A stretch of DNA of 64,000 bases from Deltaproteobacteria bacterium. Its GTDB lineage: Bacteria > Desulfobacterota > Desulfuromonadia > Desulfuromonadales > Geopsychrobacteraceae. Of this stretch, positions 28,168-36,827 are shown one piece after another; positions within the stretch are counted from its first letter, which is position 1, and every line of letters starts with the position of its first letter. Made by a program: the position numbers and the translations under genes. Where the stretch lies: the NCBI GenBank assembly GCA_024276935.1, contig JAJRWH010000023.1, positions 1 through 64,000 of the forward strand. The letters run 5' to 3'. Under the pieces are notes generated by a model. It did not search any database, had not been told where the DNA came from, and saw nothing but the letters and a program-made list of their open reading frames with translations.

Positions 28168-28791
28168 TTATCCCGCCAGAAATGGATTATACTGCAACTC
28201 TTGTTCAATCGTACTCAAAGGACCATGGCCGGGCAAGACTCTGGTTTGCGGGGGAAGACCGGCAAGACTCTGCTGAATGCTCTGCAACAGTTGCTGATGG
28301 TTACCACCGGGCAAATCGGTCCGTCCCACAGATCCGGCAAAAAGAGTATCTCCTGAAACCAGTAATCCCTCTCGATAAAAACAGACACAACCAGGTGAAT
28401 GCCCGGGAGTATGCAGGACCTCGAGGGTCTGTTCCCCAAACTTGAGGGTTTCATCTCCTTGCAGTTCGGTATCGGGCAAGGGCGAATCTTCTGCTGAGAC
28501 ACCATAAGCAGCGGCCTGGGCACCGGCCAGTTTCAACAAATTAATGTCACCCCGATGAATCAGCAAAGGAGCATCCGTCATTCTTTTAAGAGCAGCATTG
28601 GCGCCGATATGATCAAAATGTCCGTGGGTGTTCAAAATCAATTCAACCGTCAGATCATGTTTTTTTAATACCGCCTCAATTTTTTCAAGATCGGCCCCGG
28701 GATCAATCACTGCTGCCTTGCGGCTGGATGTACAGCCCAGAACGATACAATTGACCTGCAATGGTCCAACGGGAATCACTTCGACAATCAT
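28168..28791 (-). CDS. MBL-fold hydrolase, glyoxalase II-like
   Basis: Product of 207 residues. The metallo-beta-lactamase motif THGHFDHIGA supplies the first zinc ligands; others are in HTPGHSPGCVCF, SGDTLFAGSVGRTDLPGG and LPGHGPLSTI. These closely follow the short hydroxyacylglutathione hydrolase-like proteins (YcbL type) that hydrolyse thioesters of glutathione or related compounds. It starts MIVEVIPVGPLQVNC with AGGAAGGAA upstream and ends 3 bases before coaBC, so both probably share a transcript with the upstream YhaM-like gene 43 bases away. Exact substrate unknown. Confidence 0.88.
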   Translation of the reverse strand: MIVEVIPVGPLQVNCIVLGCTSSRKAAVIDPGADLEKIEAVLKKHDLTVELILNTHGHFDHIGANAALKRMTDAPLLIHRGDINLLKLAGAQAAAYGVSAEDSPLPDTELQGDETLKFGEQTLEVLHTPGHSPGCVCFYREGLLVSGDTLFAGSVGRTDLPGGNHQQLLQSIQQSLAGLPPQTRVLPGHGPLSTIEQELQYNPFLAG

Positions 28792-28834
28792 CTATATGTT
28801 CCTTCCTTAATGACAAGGTTCAGAGCAAGTTCTC

Positions 28835-29968
28835 TTATTGCTGCGGTTTTTCTTTGTCAGTCTCATTTTGAAAAAGACTGAGGTTTTGACCTGTCAGTTG
28901 TTCGCCCAGGGTAAATCCGAGAGGCTCATTGCGCGAACGTCGTGCTTTGAGTGGCTCTTTTGGCTCTGACGTAACAGGCGGAGCAGACAGAGCAACCTCG
29001 GCGTCTGACTCCTGCGGGGCGTAAAAATAGCGATCATAGAGTCTGTGGTAACTGGTCCAGTCTCCCTCACGAGCCGGTTCCTTTTCAATATGGGTCTGAA
29101 TTCCGTTAATTTTCGAATCCAGATCGTCAATAAAATTAAGGATAACCGCCTCCAGCACCTTGGGACGTTTGGGCGAGCCATATTCGTACTGGCCATGATG
29201 GGAAAGAAGCAGATGCTTGAGAAGCATCAATTTCTGACGAGGAAAATCGGGGATTGTCCGTGATCGCTCTTCGATCATTTCAACCCCCATGACGATATGG
29301 CCAACAAGTTTGCCTTCATCGGTATAATCGAAAGAACGTTCATAGCTGAGTTCGGCAATTTTTCCGACATCATGCAGCAAGGCCCCGGCAATCAGCAGGT
29401 CTCGATCTACCTGCGCATAGCGTTGGGCGACATCGCAAGCCAGGGCGGCAACTGCCAGTGAATGCTCAAGCAGACCACCGATAAAAACATGGTGCATTCC
29501 CTTGGCAGCCGGAGCCCGACTATAACGGCGGAAAAAATCTTCATCCATAAAAAACGCTCTTAGCAACTGAGCGATCGGTCCATCGGTCAATGACGCGAGA
29601 AGCTGATCAAGTTCAGCACGCATTTCAGCGACAGGACGTTTTGACACCGGAAGAAAATCGGCAAGATCGACATCCTCTTCATTGACCTTGCGCAGTTGCT
29701 GCACGACCAGCTGCATCTTGCCCATATACAAATTGCCTCGTCCACTGACATAAATAAAATCATTCTTGTCAAAGAGACGGGCCAGTTCATCGACACGTTC
29801 CCAGACACGAGCTTCAATCTCGCCACTGCGATCCATCAACTTCAGGGTCATATAGGGTTTGCCGTTGCGGGCCATCGCCTGGGTACGATCACGTACCAGA
29901 AAAATATCTTCGACCGGGTCGCGTTCGCCGATCTGATTAACATAAATCTGTTTCAAAAGTCTTTTCAT
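28835..29968 (-). CDS. HD-domain 3'-5' exoribonuclease, YhaM-like
   Basis: Product of 377 residues. An OB-fold nucleic-acid binding domain (about 15-110; PYMTLKLMDRSGEIEARVWE) precedes an HD domain with LLEHSLAVAALAC, LLHDVGKIAELSY and LSHHGQYEYGSP. This is the YhaM architecture; YhaM is a manganese-dependent exoribonuclease that trims RNA and single-stranded DNA. The last 60 residues are a charged, proline-rich tail. The family is clear, and the biochemical role is transferred from Bacillus. Confidence 0.88.
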   Translation of the reverse strand: MKRLLKQIYVNQIGERDPVEDIFLVRDRTQAMARNGKPYMTLKLMDRSGEIEARVWERVDELARLFDKNDFIYVSGRGNLYMGKMQLVVQQLRKVNEEDVDLADFLPVSKRPVAEMRAELDQLLASLTDGPIAQLLRAFFMDEDFFRRYSRAPAAKGMHHVFIGGLLEHSLAVAALACDVAQRYAQVDRDLLIAGALLHDVGKIAELSYERSFDYTDEGKLVGHIVMGVEMIEERSRTIPDFPRQKLMLLKHLLLSHHGQYEYGSPKRPKVLEAVILNFIDDLDSKINGIQTHIEKEPAREGDWTSYHRLYDRYFYAPQESDAEVALSAPPVTSEPKEPLKARRSRNEPLGFTLGEQLTGQNLSLFQNETDKEKPQQ

Positions 29969-30001
29969 GTCCCTGTGAGTTGAGCAAAACCCGTAAATAA
30001 T

Positions 30002-31585
30002 TCACGGATTCCGATTCAAGTAGTGCAACGCCTGGTTTGCACTTTTAATCCCGTCTATTGCTGCGCTCATGATTCCACCAGCGTACCCTGCCCCCTCCCC
30101 GCTGGGAAAAAGGCCCGGCAGGCTGATCGAGCATCCATCGTCTCCACGCAGTATACGAAGAGGTGCGCTGGTGCGGGTCTCTACGCCAACCAGCATCGCC
30201 TCAGGTCCGATAAAACCACGCATCCGGCGATCAAATTGCGGCAGGGCCCGGCGCAGTGAAGCGGTTACCTGCGGTGGAAGAACGGTAGCCAAGTCTGCCA
30301 GAACCGCAGCAGGTTGACAACTTGTCTTTAAATCGCCACTGGTCCCATACAAAAAACCGAGCAGCGGTTGTCCGGGAGCGGCCCCTGTCGAACCTGCTGC
30401 CTGAAAAGCTCGTTCTTCCCACTGGCGCTGAAAGGTCACTCCACCTAAAGGATCAGCAGAGAAATCATCTCGTCCGACCGAAACCACCAGGGCACTGTTG
30501 GACCAGGCTGCATCACGATTGAAATTACTCATTCCGTTGACAACAGTCCCTCCGATCTCGGAGGACGCATTGACAATCACACCACCCGGACACATACAGA
30601 AGGAGTAAATACCGCGCCCGGCTTCTTTATCCTGCCAACTCAGTGCATAATCTGCGGCCCCAAGCTGAGGGTGGTTTTCAATACCGTACTGAATGCGATT
30701 GATCTGATCCAGGGGGTGTTCAACCCGCAAACCAATGGCAAAGGCCTTGCTCTGCAGAGAAATCCCCTGGGCCTGCAACATCCGGTAAGTGTCGCGTGCG
30801 CTGTGGCCGACAGCCAGCACCAGACTATCACAAGGCTCCGGCTGACTGCCATCCAGAATTGCTCCATACAGTTTTCCCTGACGGTGTTCCAGACCAGTCA
30901 GGCAGGTGGAAAAACGGATTTCGACACCATCATCCTGCAACTGCTTGCGGATCTTGACCAGAACACGACGCAAGCGGTCAGAACCGATGTGCGGTTTGGC
31001 CTGCCAGCATATTTCTGCCGGAGCGCCAAAATCGACCAGACGCCGCAAAACATGGTGAACCAGGGGATGATTGATTCGGGTTGTCAGTTTGCCATCTGAG
31101 AATGTTCCGGCTCCTCCTTCACCAAACTGGATATTGCTTTGCGGGTTCAAGGGTCCACCCTGCCAGAAGGCCTGTACGTCCTGCAGGCGTTTTGCGACCG
31201 GTTCTCCCCGTTCAACCAGCAAGACATCGGCACCACCGGCTTTTAAAGTCAATGCCGCAAAAAGACCGGCGGGCCCCATCCCGACAACAATAACGCGGGA
31301 TCGCTTTTTACAAACAACGGGAGTAAAGGTTTGAGGGGGTGGAACAAGGCTCAGGCAGCGATTGGCAGCCTGACGTTCAATTAATTCTTGCTCTGCGGCA
31401 ACATCAAATTCAACCGTATAGACTTTGAGAATAGCAGACTTGCGTCGTGCGTCGATCCCTTTACGAACCAGTTTCAAATGCAGAATATCAGCAACACCCA
31501 GCCCAAGCTGTTGCGCAACACGCTCTGGCAACAGAGACTCGTTTTCATCGAGCCTGAGCTTGATATCACGTAAACGTAGCGTCAT
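30002..31585 (-). CDS. FAD-dependent oxidoreductase of the COG2509 type
   Basis: Product of 527 residues. An N-terminal part of about 90 residues (LRLRDIKLRLDENESLLPER) precedes the FAD-binding GxGxxG motif (VVGMGPAGLFAALTLKAGG) and LVERGEPVAKRLQDV. Later come QFGEGGAGTFSDGKLTTR, CMCPGGVIVNASSE and a C-terminal GEGAGYAGGI, all typical of the uncharacterised family often called FAD-dependent dehydrogenase. No substrate is known. It starts 3 bases after the stop of the receiver-kinase gene, which suggests that the two are cotranscribed, but there is no known functional link. Confidence 0.9.
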   Translation of the reverse strand: MTLRLRDIKLRLDENESLLPERVAQQLGLGVADILHLKLVRKGIDARRKSAILKVYTVEFDVAAEQELIERQAANRCLSLVPPPQTFTPVVCKKRSRVIVVGMGPAGLFAALTLKAGGADVLLVERGEPVAKRLQDVQAFWQGGPLNPQSNIQFGEGGAGTFSDGKLTTRINHPLVHHVLRRLVDFGAPAEICWQAKPHIGSDRLRRVLVKIRKQLQDDGVEIRFSTCLTGLEHRQGKLYGAILDGSQPEPCDSLVLAVGHSARDTYRMLQAQGISLQSKAFAIGLRVEHPLDQINRIQYGIENHPQLGAADYALSWQDKEAGRGIYSFCMCPGGVIVNASSEIGGTVVNGMSNFNRDAAWSNSALVVSVGRDDFSADPLGGVTFQRQWEERAFQAAGSTGAAPGQPLLGFLYGTSGDLKTSCQPAAVLADLATVLPPQVTASLRRALPQFDRRMRGFIGPEAMLVGVETRTSAPLRILRGDDGCSISLPGLFPSGEGAGYAGGIMSAAIDGIKSANQALHYLNRNP

Positions 31586-31588
31586 CGG

Positions 31589-32794
31589 TTACTTGGTAAC
31601 GGCCTCACCGACCGGAAGTCTGACAATAAATGTCGTTCCACGTCCAACCTCACTTTCAACCTTTATCAGGCCACCATAACCACGAACGATCCGTAAAACA
31701 ACCGACAAACCGAAACCGGTTCCTTTTTCTTTGGTGGTAAAAAAAGGATCAAAAACCTGGCTCAAATGTTCTTGAGGAATACCGCGTCCTGTATCCGATA
31801 TTTCGATACGAATATATTCTTCCTCTGGAGTCAGGTGCACACCAAGGCGTCCTCCATTACGCATTTCAAAGAGCGCATTGGTCACAAGGTTGGTAAAAAT
31901 CTGTTCAACTTCTGTCGGATCGGCAACAATTGCCGGAATTTCACCTTCAACAACGAAATCCACCTCAACCTGCTGTGAACGACTTTGTACCTCCGAGTTT
32001 GCCAAGACTTTTTTGGCAACCAAATCAAGGCTGACAGCGCTGCGAGGAGCTGCGGTGCCTCGACTGGCAGCAAGCATCTTGACCAGAATCTCATCAATTC
32101 GCTCGACCTCTTCGCTTATCTTTTTGATATACACACTGTTTTCAGGGTCATCCGCATAGGCTCCAGAAAGAATCTGGGCAAAAAGATTGATCGCGTTCAA
32201 AGGATTACGAATTTCATGGGCCATCCCGGCACTGATATGACCAAGCGCAGCCAATTTTTCAGCCTGCAGAATTTCACGGTGAGCCAGTTCCAGCTCCTGG
32301 GATTTTTCTTCTACCCGCCGTTCAAGATGTGTATTCCAGGCTTCGATTTCACGTTGTAACAGATCCTTTTCCCGCATCAGTTCACGGTTGGCCAACTCGA
32401 CCAGCCGAATCTGTAAAACGGTATCAATTCGCTCAAGCAGACTGCTGTTTACAAAAGGTTTTTGCAGGTAATCAGCTGCCCCGGCCTTCATCAAACGAAC
32501 GGCAACTTCTTCGCTTCCCTTACCGGTAAACATAATGACGTAGGTATCGGGATAACGCTGGATAATTTTTTTCAGTGCCGTTTCACCATCCATTACCGGC
32601 ATCATATAATCGAGCAACACCAACGCGGGCTGTTCTTTCTCGACGACCGACAAACATTCTTCGCCGTTGTACGCCGTCAATACTTCAAAACCCCGACCAC
32701 GTAACAACAAGGCTGTCAACTCGACAATAACCTCCTCATCGTCAACAACCAGAACTTTTTCTCCAGCAAACTGGCTGGTGCGTTCCTTCAACAT
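31589..32794 (-). CDS. Receiver-histidine kinase, single-chain sensor
   Basis: Product of 401 residues with no membrane segment. It begins with a receiver domain (VLVVDDEE, phosphoacceptor D62 in LLDYMMPVMDG, lysine in LQKPF at 112), then a coiled coil (about 130-180), a HisKA domain with H193 in GHISAGMAHEIRNPLNAI, and a HATPase domain with NLVTNALFEM, DTGRGIPQEHL and GTGFGLSVVLRI. Input via a receiver rather than a sensor domain implies that it is itself driven by another kinase. The nearest candidate partner is the response regulator at 33408-33779, separated by a terminator. GGGGTGATAG precedes the ATG. Confidence 0.92.
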   Translation of the reverse strand: MLKERTSQFAGEKVLVVDDEEVIVELTALLLRGRGFEVLTAYNGEECLSVVEKEQPALVLLDYMMPVMDGETALKKIIQRYPDTYVIMFTGKGSEEVAVRLMKAGAADYLQKPFVNSSLLERIDTVLQIRLVELANRELMREKDLLQREIEAWNTHLERRVEEKSQELELAHREILQAEKLAALGHISAGMAHEIRNPLNAINLFAQILSGAYADDPENSVYIKKISEEVERIDEILVKMLAASRGTAAPRSAVSLDLVAKKVLANSEVQSRSQQVEVDFVVEGEIPAIVADPTEVEQIFTNLVTNALFEMRNGGRLGVHLTPEEEYIRIEISDTGRGIPQEHLSQVFDPFFTTKEKGTGFGLSVVLRIVRGYGGLIKVESEVGRGTTFIVRLPVGEAVTK

Positions 32795-32867
32795 CTATCA
32801 CCCCGATTTTTAAATTGATCGTCTGAGAATAGCCCGAGAAAAGATACCATGACAAGATGCTCTTCCA

Positions 32868-32897
32868 TTAAAAAAGGACAGCAATATCGCTGTCCTT
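32868..32897 (-). terminator. Rho-independent terminator after the USP gene
   Basis: On the minus strand AAGGACAGC-loop-GCTGTCCTT forms a 9-bp stem (32874-32897 with a 6-base loop), followed by a run of T (TTTTTTAA, 32868-32875). It separates the regulator-USP unit from the receiver-kinase gene. Confidence 0.85.
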
Positions 32898-32904
32898 GCC
32901 AAAA

Positions 32905-32922
32905 CTCAGGCAAATGCCTGAG
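32905..32922. repeat. Short perfect hairpin in the USP 3' untranslated region
   Basis: CTCAGGCA and TGCCTGAG pair over 8 bp with a 2-base loop, between the USP stop and the terminator. Possibly a second stem that protects the transcript end. Confidence 0.5.
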
Positions 32923-32929
32923 GCAAAGA

Positions 32930-33379
32930 TTACTCACCGTTCAAACGCACCGTCAAAACCGGCAGGGTCGATTTTCGCACAACCTTCTCTGCAGTACTGC
33001 CGAACAGCACATGATCCAGACCGGTACGTCCGTGGGTACCCAACACAATCATGTCAGCGCTTTTGTCCTGCGCCACCGAAATAATTTCCTGGTAAGGGAT
33101 CCCCGGCTGAATCAAATATTCATAATTGTCGAACCCGGAAAAATGCTGGCGGCAAAATTGCTCCATCATTTTTTCGGCACCAGCAGTAATTTCTTCTTCA
33201 AGCTTATCGAACGAGATATGCGGAACGTAGAACCCCCGCAAATCAATTGGCTCATTGATAATATGCACCAGCACAAGCCTTGCCGAAAACTTCTGAGCCA
33301 TAAAAAGAGCGGTTTGAAAAGCCTTGTCCGAACTGTCGGAAAAATCGATGGCGACCAGAATGGTATCCAGTTTTTTCAT
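32930..33379 (-). CDS. Universal stress protein, UspA family
   Basis: Product of 149 residues starting KKLDTILVAIDFSDSS. The ATP-binding type motif is present near the C terminus (VLGTHGRTGLDHVLFGSTAEKV, i.e. G-2x-G-9x-G-S/T), so it probably binds nucleotide. AAGGAACA lies before the ATG at 33377-33379; the longer frame upstream would overlap the regulator gene. It follows the response regulator at 28 bases, so the two are cotranscribed. The function in the family is stress survival by an unknown mechanism. Confidence 0.92.
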   Translation of the reverse strand: MKKLDTILVAIDFSDSSDKAFQTALFMAQKFSARLVLVHIINEPIDLRGFYVPHISFDKLEEEITAGAEKMMEQFCRQHFSGFDNYEYLIQPGIPYQEIISVAQDKSADMIVLGTHGRTGLDHVLFGSTAEKVVRKSTLPVLTVRLNGE

Positions 33380-33407
33380 CGTTTGTTCCTTTCTCCCCAC
33401 CTGAGAT

Positions 33408-33779
33408 TCAGGCACAATTTCGGCTATGAAAAATTTTATTCATGACCGATTTCAGTTCATCAAGCTTTATCGGTTTGTTCAGATATTCAAAGGCTCCAAG
33501 ATTCATTGCTTCAAGATAGGATTCGACCCCACCATATGCCGTAATCATAATGACGTCGGTACTCGGGTATTCACGATTCAACTCTCGTAGAAAAACCAAA
33601 CCGTCCATCTCTGGCATGTTGATGTCGGTTATCACCAAACTAACCTGCTCATGGCCAAGATAACTCAAGGCTTCGTGACCATTGGCAACAGCGTTGACCT
33701 GGTACCCTTCCTGACTGAGCAATTTACTCAGACCAATACGTGCATTCTCTTCATCATCAACAATCAGTATCTTTTTCAT
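33408..33779 (-). CDS. Single-domain response regulator
   Basis: Product of 123 residues, only a receiver domain (CheY-like). Acidic pocket VDDEEN at 8-10, phosphoacceptor D52 in ITDINMPEMDG, threonine in MITAYGG and lysine in LNKPIKL. There is no output domain, so it must act by binding another protein. It precedes the USP gene. The cognate kinase could be the receiver-kinase gene downstream, but that is only proximity. The ATG at 33777-33779 has GGGGCAA upstream. Confidence 0.92.
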   Translation of the reverse strand: MKKILIVDDEENARIGLSKLLSQEGYQVNAVANGHEALSYLGHEQVSLVITDINMPEMDGLVFLRELNREYPSTDVIMITAYGGVESYLEAMNLGAFEYLNKPIKLDELKSVMNKIFHSRNCA

Positions 33780-33822
33780 CAATTGCCCCAAACTGCCCTC
33801 CAGGTTGCGGTGAAGTGCAGAA

Positions 33823-33850
33823 AGTCTAACATGCATTCAGAGGCTGTCAA
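33823..33850 (-). promoter_or_regulatory. Candidate promoter for the regulator-USP unit, overlapping a hairpin
   Basis: On the minus strand TTGACA (33845-33850) and TAGACT (33823-33828) with a 16-base spacer. A perfect 10-bp inverted repeat (33836-33845 with 33850-33859) overlaps the -35 box and may be an operator or the end of the upstream pnp transcript. Some 40 bases before it lie the AT-rich 3' region of the pnp gene. Confidence 0.45.
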
Positions 33851-33909
33851 GCCTCTGAAAAGATCTTTAACATATTGTTTTTACTGAAATTTTAATTATA
33901 AAAATGGGA

Positions 33910-34731
33910 TTAATCTCTGGAGGTCAGTTCCTTGATAAGCGTCGCTGCCAATTGTTGAAAAGATTCTGTCGCCGCCGTGGAGCAGGCCAGCACATCCTGG
34001 TGTGAAAGGCTATCATCAGGGCTGCCACCGGCCTTATTGGTGACCAGTGCCAAAGCGGCAACCTGCATTCCCAACGCACGAGCCATAATCGCTTCAGGAA
34101 TTGTTGACATGCTGACCGCTGTGGCCCCCATGGCGCGCAACGCCGCGATCTCAGCCGGAGTTTCATAACTCGGACCACTCATATAGGCCAGAGTTCCCGG
34201 ATAGAGTTGACGGTTTGCCTTGTGAGCTTCAGCTTGCAGTACTGAAAAAGAATCACAACAGTAGCAATTGTGAAGGTCGATAAATGTTGGCGGAGAAAGA
34301 CCCTGCAAAGGATTGAGGCCGGTAAAGTTGAGGTGATCTCTGATCAGAAGATAGTCACCCGCCTGCAGATGGTCGGCAATACCACCGACCGCACAACTGA
34401 GAATGATTTTTTTACATCCGGCACTGGCGGCCAACCGTACCGGCAGGGTTGTCTGCAGGGGGGTCAAACCCTGATAGACGTGAAAACGTCCACAAAACAA
34501 CATCACCTGGCGACCAAAAAGATCGCCAACGACCAGTTCAGACCGGTGACCTGCAACGGATAATTGTGGAAATGCCGCTATTTCAGAATAGGAAATGCAC
34601 GTTCTGTTCTGCAAAAGCTCACCAAGATGCCCCAAGCCGGACCCAAGGATCAGTGCAATGTCCGGTGCGAATCCCTGACATCGCTGGCGAAGCAAGTGCA
34701 GCACAGGTTGCAGAGTCTCTTCCGGTTGCAT
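33910..34731 (-). CDS. punA: Purine-nucleoside phosphorylase (PunA type)
   Basis: Product of 273 residues. It splits purine nucleosides with phosphate in salvage. Trimeric PNP features: LILGSGLGHL (phosphate loop), GRFHVYQG, RDHLNFTGLNPL, GPSYETPAEIAALRAMGATAVSMS and NKAGG. The pair of serine/asparagine motifs identifies inosine/guanosine-type enzymes rather than MTA phosphorylase. The start is the ATG at 34729-34731, sharing one base with the upstream stop (TGATG), so it is translationally coupled to the zinc-finger response regulator. The regulator pairing may mean a signalling response tied to nucleotide recycling, but nothing more can be said. Confidence 0.92.
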   Translation of the reverse strand: MQPEETLQPVLHLLRQRCQGFAPDIALILGSGLGHLGELLQNRTCISYSEIAAFPQLSVAGHRSELVVGDLFGRQVMLFCGRFHVYQGLTPLQTTLPVRLAASAGCKKIILSCAVGGIADHLQAGDYLLIRDHLNFTGLNPLQGLSPPTFIDLHNCYCCDSFSVLQAEAHKANRQLYPGTLAYMSGPSYETPAEIAALRAMGATAVSMSTIPEAIMARALGMQVAALALVTNKAGGSPDDSLSHQDVLACSTAATESFQQLAATLIKELTSRD

Positions 34732-35249
34732 CAATCCAGTAGTTTCTCGATTTTATTTCGCAGATCATCAGGGCGAAATGACTTGTTGATAAAGGCATCA
34801 GCTCCGGTACGGATTGCGTCCATTGCATCATCCTCGCGCCGGTAAACACCGCTCATGGCTAAAATTTTTATCGCTTTGAATCTGTCATCTGCACGTATCC
34901 GGGCGATCACTTCGAGACCATTTTGATCTGGCAGATTCAGATCGAGCATAACCAGATCCGGATTTTCGGTCTGCAACTGCTCGAGAGCACTCGCGGCGGT
35001 CTCAGCCAAAAATAAATTGAGATTCAAAGGCTGCAAAAGATCAACCAGCATCTCACGGAAAAAACGTGCATCATCGACGATCAACACCTTTGGTCCCGGC
35101 TTGATGGTCGGAGGTTCGCCTTTTGAATTTGGTGCAATAATTGAGAAGTATCGATGGCACTTGGGACAGTTGAGATGAGCACCTGGATGTCCCGGAGACA
35201 TTTCCTTGATTCGATAACGAGCGGAACATTCGGGACACTGAATAATCAT
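34731..35249 (-). CDS. Response regulator with N-terminal MJ0042 zinc finger
   Basis: Product of 172 residues. A zinc ribbon begins at the first residues (C5, C8, C28 and C31; IQCPECSARYRI and LNCPKCHRYF), followed by a receiver domain with D103 in LVMLDLNLPDQNG, and lysine in INKSFRP. The finger-plus-receiver form is typical of delta-proteobacteria, where such proteins often have a CheY-like role in motility or gene control. I choose the ATG at 35247-35249, since the MJ0042 finger normally starts at once; an ATG nine bases earlier is possible. It overlaps punA by one base. Confidence 0.88.
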   Translation of the reverse strand: MIIQCPECSARYRIKEMSPGHPGAHLNCPKCHRYFSIIAPNSKGEPPTIKPGPKVLIVDDARFFREMLVDLLQPLNLNLFLAETAASALEQLQTENPDLVMLDLNLPDQNGLEVIARIRADDRFKAIKILAMSGVYRREDDAMDAIRTGADAFINKSFRPDDLRNKIEKLLD

Positions 35250-35361
35250 GACGTGCATCAATCCACAAGAGAAGACAAGCCAGAGGCTGTCAGACAACAG
35301 GAACCACAGCTTACTTAGAGAATATTCACTTTCGGACTATTGTCCAGTTTTTTCCGCCAGT

Positions 35362-36102
35362 CTATTTCAATGTTTTAAGAAAGTCCGCCGCTTTAAGCCC
35401 CCAATCGGAAAGTGTGCTTTGTTCCACAATTTTCTTTAACTGCTCTTTTGCCGCGTCAAGTTGGTTTTCCTTGAGCAGTAGAATTGCCAGCTGATAACGA
35501 GCCTCGGCGTAGGCAGGTGCAAAAAAGATTGCCTTATTGTACGCGGCTTTGGCCAGATCCATCCGGCCCAATGCGGCATAGGTTTCGCCGACATGAAAAT
35601 GTAATGAGGCCAATCGTGGTGCAATGGTCTCGGCATCCCGGTAGGCCTGCAATGCCGCAGGGTAGTCCCCTTTGCGATAATAGGCGTAGCCCTTACCCAT
35701 CAGGGCCAGTTCTGGACGCATGAACAGCAGGTTATCAGCAGCCTTGCTGAAATATTCTATCGCCTGGTCCCAGCGCTCCATCGAAATATACAAAGCGGCC
35801 AGATTATTCTGGTACTTCGGGTCGTTATCAGACAGTTCCAACGCCTTTTTGTATTGCTGCTCTGATAACAGATAGGCTTTTTTGGCCTGATAGGCACGCG
35901 CCAGTCCTGCGCGTACTTCGGGATCATCCGGGTCATCCTGAACGGCCTTGAGAAATTCTTTTAACGCAAATGTCGGATTACCACTTTGGAGATGGGACAA
36001 ACCAAGAGTGTAGTGTGGGCGTGCTTTTGGTTCAATATCAGTACTGACACAGGCTCCTAGAAGAAGTGTGAGCAGGACAGCAATCAAAGCCCTGTTTAAC
36101 AT
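35362..36102 (-). CDS. TPR lipoprotein, PilF/PilW-like
   Basis: Product of 246 residues. The lipoprotein signal is clear (LTLLLGAC, Cys at about 18), and six TPR units follow, for instance HYTLGLSHLQSGNPTFALKEF and EYFSKAADNLLF. This resembles pilotin-type lipoproteins that help to insert type IV pilus secretins in the outer membrane, but other TPR lipoproteins look the same and no pilus gene is adjacent. GGAGG lies 7 bases before the ATG at 36100-36102. The next gene downstream is the zinc-finger regulator 112 bases away. Function stays open. Confidence 0.8.
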   Translation of the reverse strand: MLNRALIAVLLTLLLGACVSTDIEPKARPHYTLGLSHLQSGNPTFALKEFLKAVQDDPDDPEVRAGLARAYQAKKAYLLSEQQYKKALELSDNDPKYQNNLAALYISMERWDQAIEYFSKAADNLLFMRPELALMGKGYAYYRKGDYPAALQAYRDAETIAPRLASLHFHVGETYAALGRMDLAKAAYNKAIFFAPAYAEARYQLAILLLKENQLDAAKEQLKKIVEQSTLSDWGLKAADFLKTLK

Positions 36103-36170
36103 TGGTATTCCTCCACTGACAATGGGGATCTCAAGCCAAATCCATGAACGACCTATGGAGAGACTGCACA

Positions 36171-36803
36171 TTACAAAGACGCCAGGAAACGGCCCAAAAG
36201 CTCTTTGAATACCTGGCGTTTAGATTCTATATCGACCTTATCTGTCCCCTCGGAATCTGTTCTGGTTCGGGTTTGTGCTTTTTCCGGCGCGGCTTCAACA
36301 ACAGCAGCAGGCTCTTCTCGCTCGGGTGCGGGAGAAACAACAACCGTCTTGCTGTCGTTCTCTGCCTGCTCCTCGACATGCTGTGGCCTGTCATCAGCGG
36401 GAGCGACCGGGGCAGTTTGACGAGTCTGACGGCGACAGATCGGCAACCCTTTCCAATAGGCTTCCTGTTCGTCTTCAGGCAAACGATCAAACTCGATGTC
36501 ATCGAGGACGAACCCCATCGACTCGGCAAAGTCCAACCCGGCTTCCAGCTCCTGGTCAGCCTGGTCAGCCGCAACTTCCCCCACATCGGATAAATAGAAA
36601 ATGCTCCGGCAACTCTCTGCCAGGTACAACCCGACCAGTACCTGCACCTTGCCGGCCCCCTGCAGCATGACCAGATAGGCACTGGCCATTTGTGTTGGCA
36701 GGTCCGGCAATGCAAGCTGGACATCGGTTCCTGAACGATAAATCTTCGCCACCCGACTGCTCGGAAGGTTCATAACCGAAAGCTGTTTCTGCAACACGAA
36801 CAT
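36171..36803 (-). CDS. Hypothetical protein with disordered alanine/proline-rich middle
   Basis: Product of 210 residues that I do not recognise. The first 110 residues form an alternating alpha/beta-like domain (VLVGLYLAESCRSIFYLSDV); residues 130-185 are rich in alanine, proline and glutamate and are probably disordered; the last 25 form a basic/hydrophobic helix (KRQVFKELLGRFLASL). No signal or membrane segment is visible. GGAGAC is upstream of the ATG. It lies between the PfkB kinase and the TPR lipoprotein in the same direction, so it is likely cotranscribed. The amphipathic end might dock on another protein. Confidence 0.7.
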   Translation of the reverse strand: MFVLQKQLSVMNLPSSRVAKIYRSGTDVQLALPDLPTQMASAYLVMLQGAGKVQVLVGLYLAESCRSIFYLSDVGEVAADQADQELEAGLDFAESMGFVLDDIEFDRLPEDEQEAYWKGLPICRRQTRQTAPVAPADDRPQHVEEQAENDSKTVVVSPAPEREEPAAVVEAAPEKAQTRTRTDSEGTDKVDIESKRQVFKELLGRFLASL

Positions 36804-36827
36804 TTCAGTGTCTCCAGTTAAGCGGAT

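Noticed and set aside
32849-33445. 198-residue open frame on the plus strand
   Set aside because: It is fully antisense to the universal stress protein gene and its end; the minus-strand gene has clear motifs and ribosome site.
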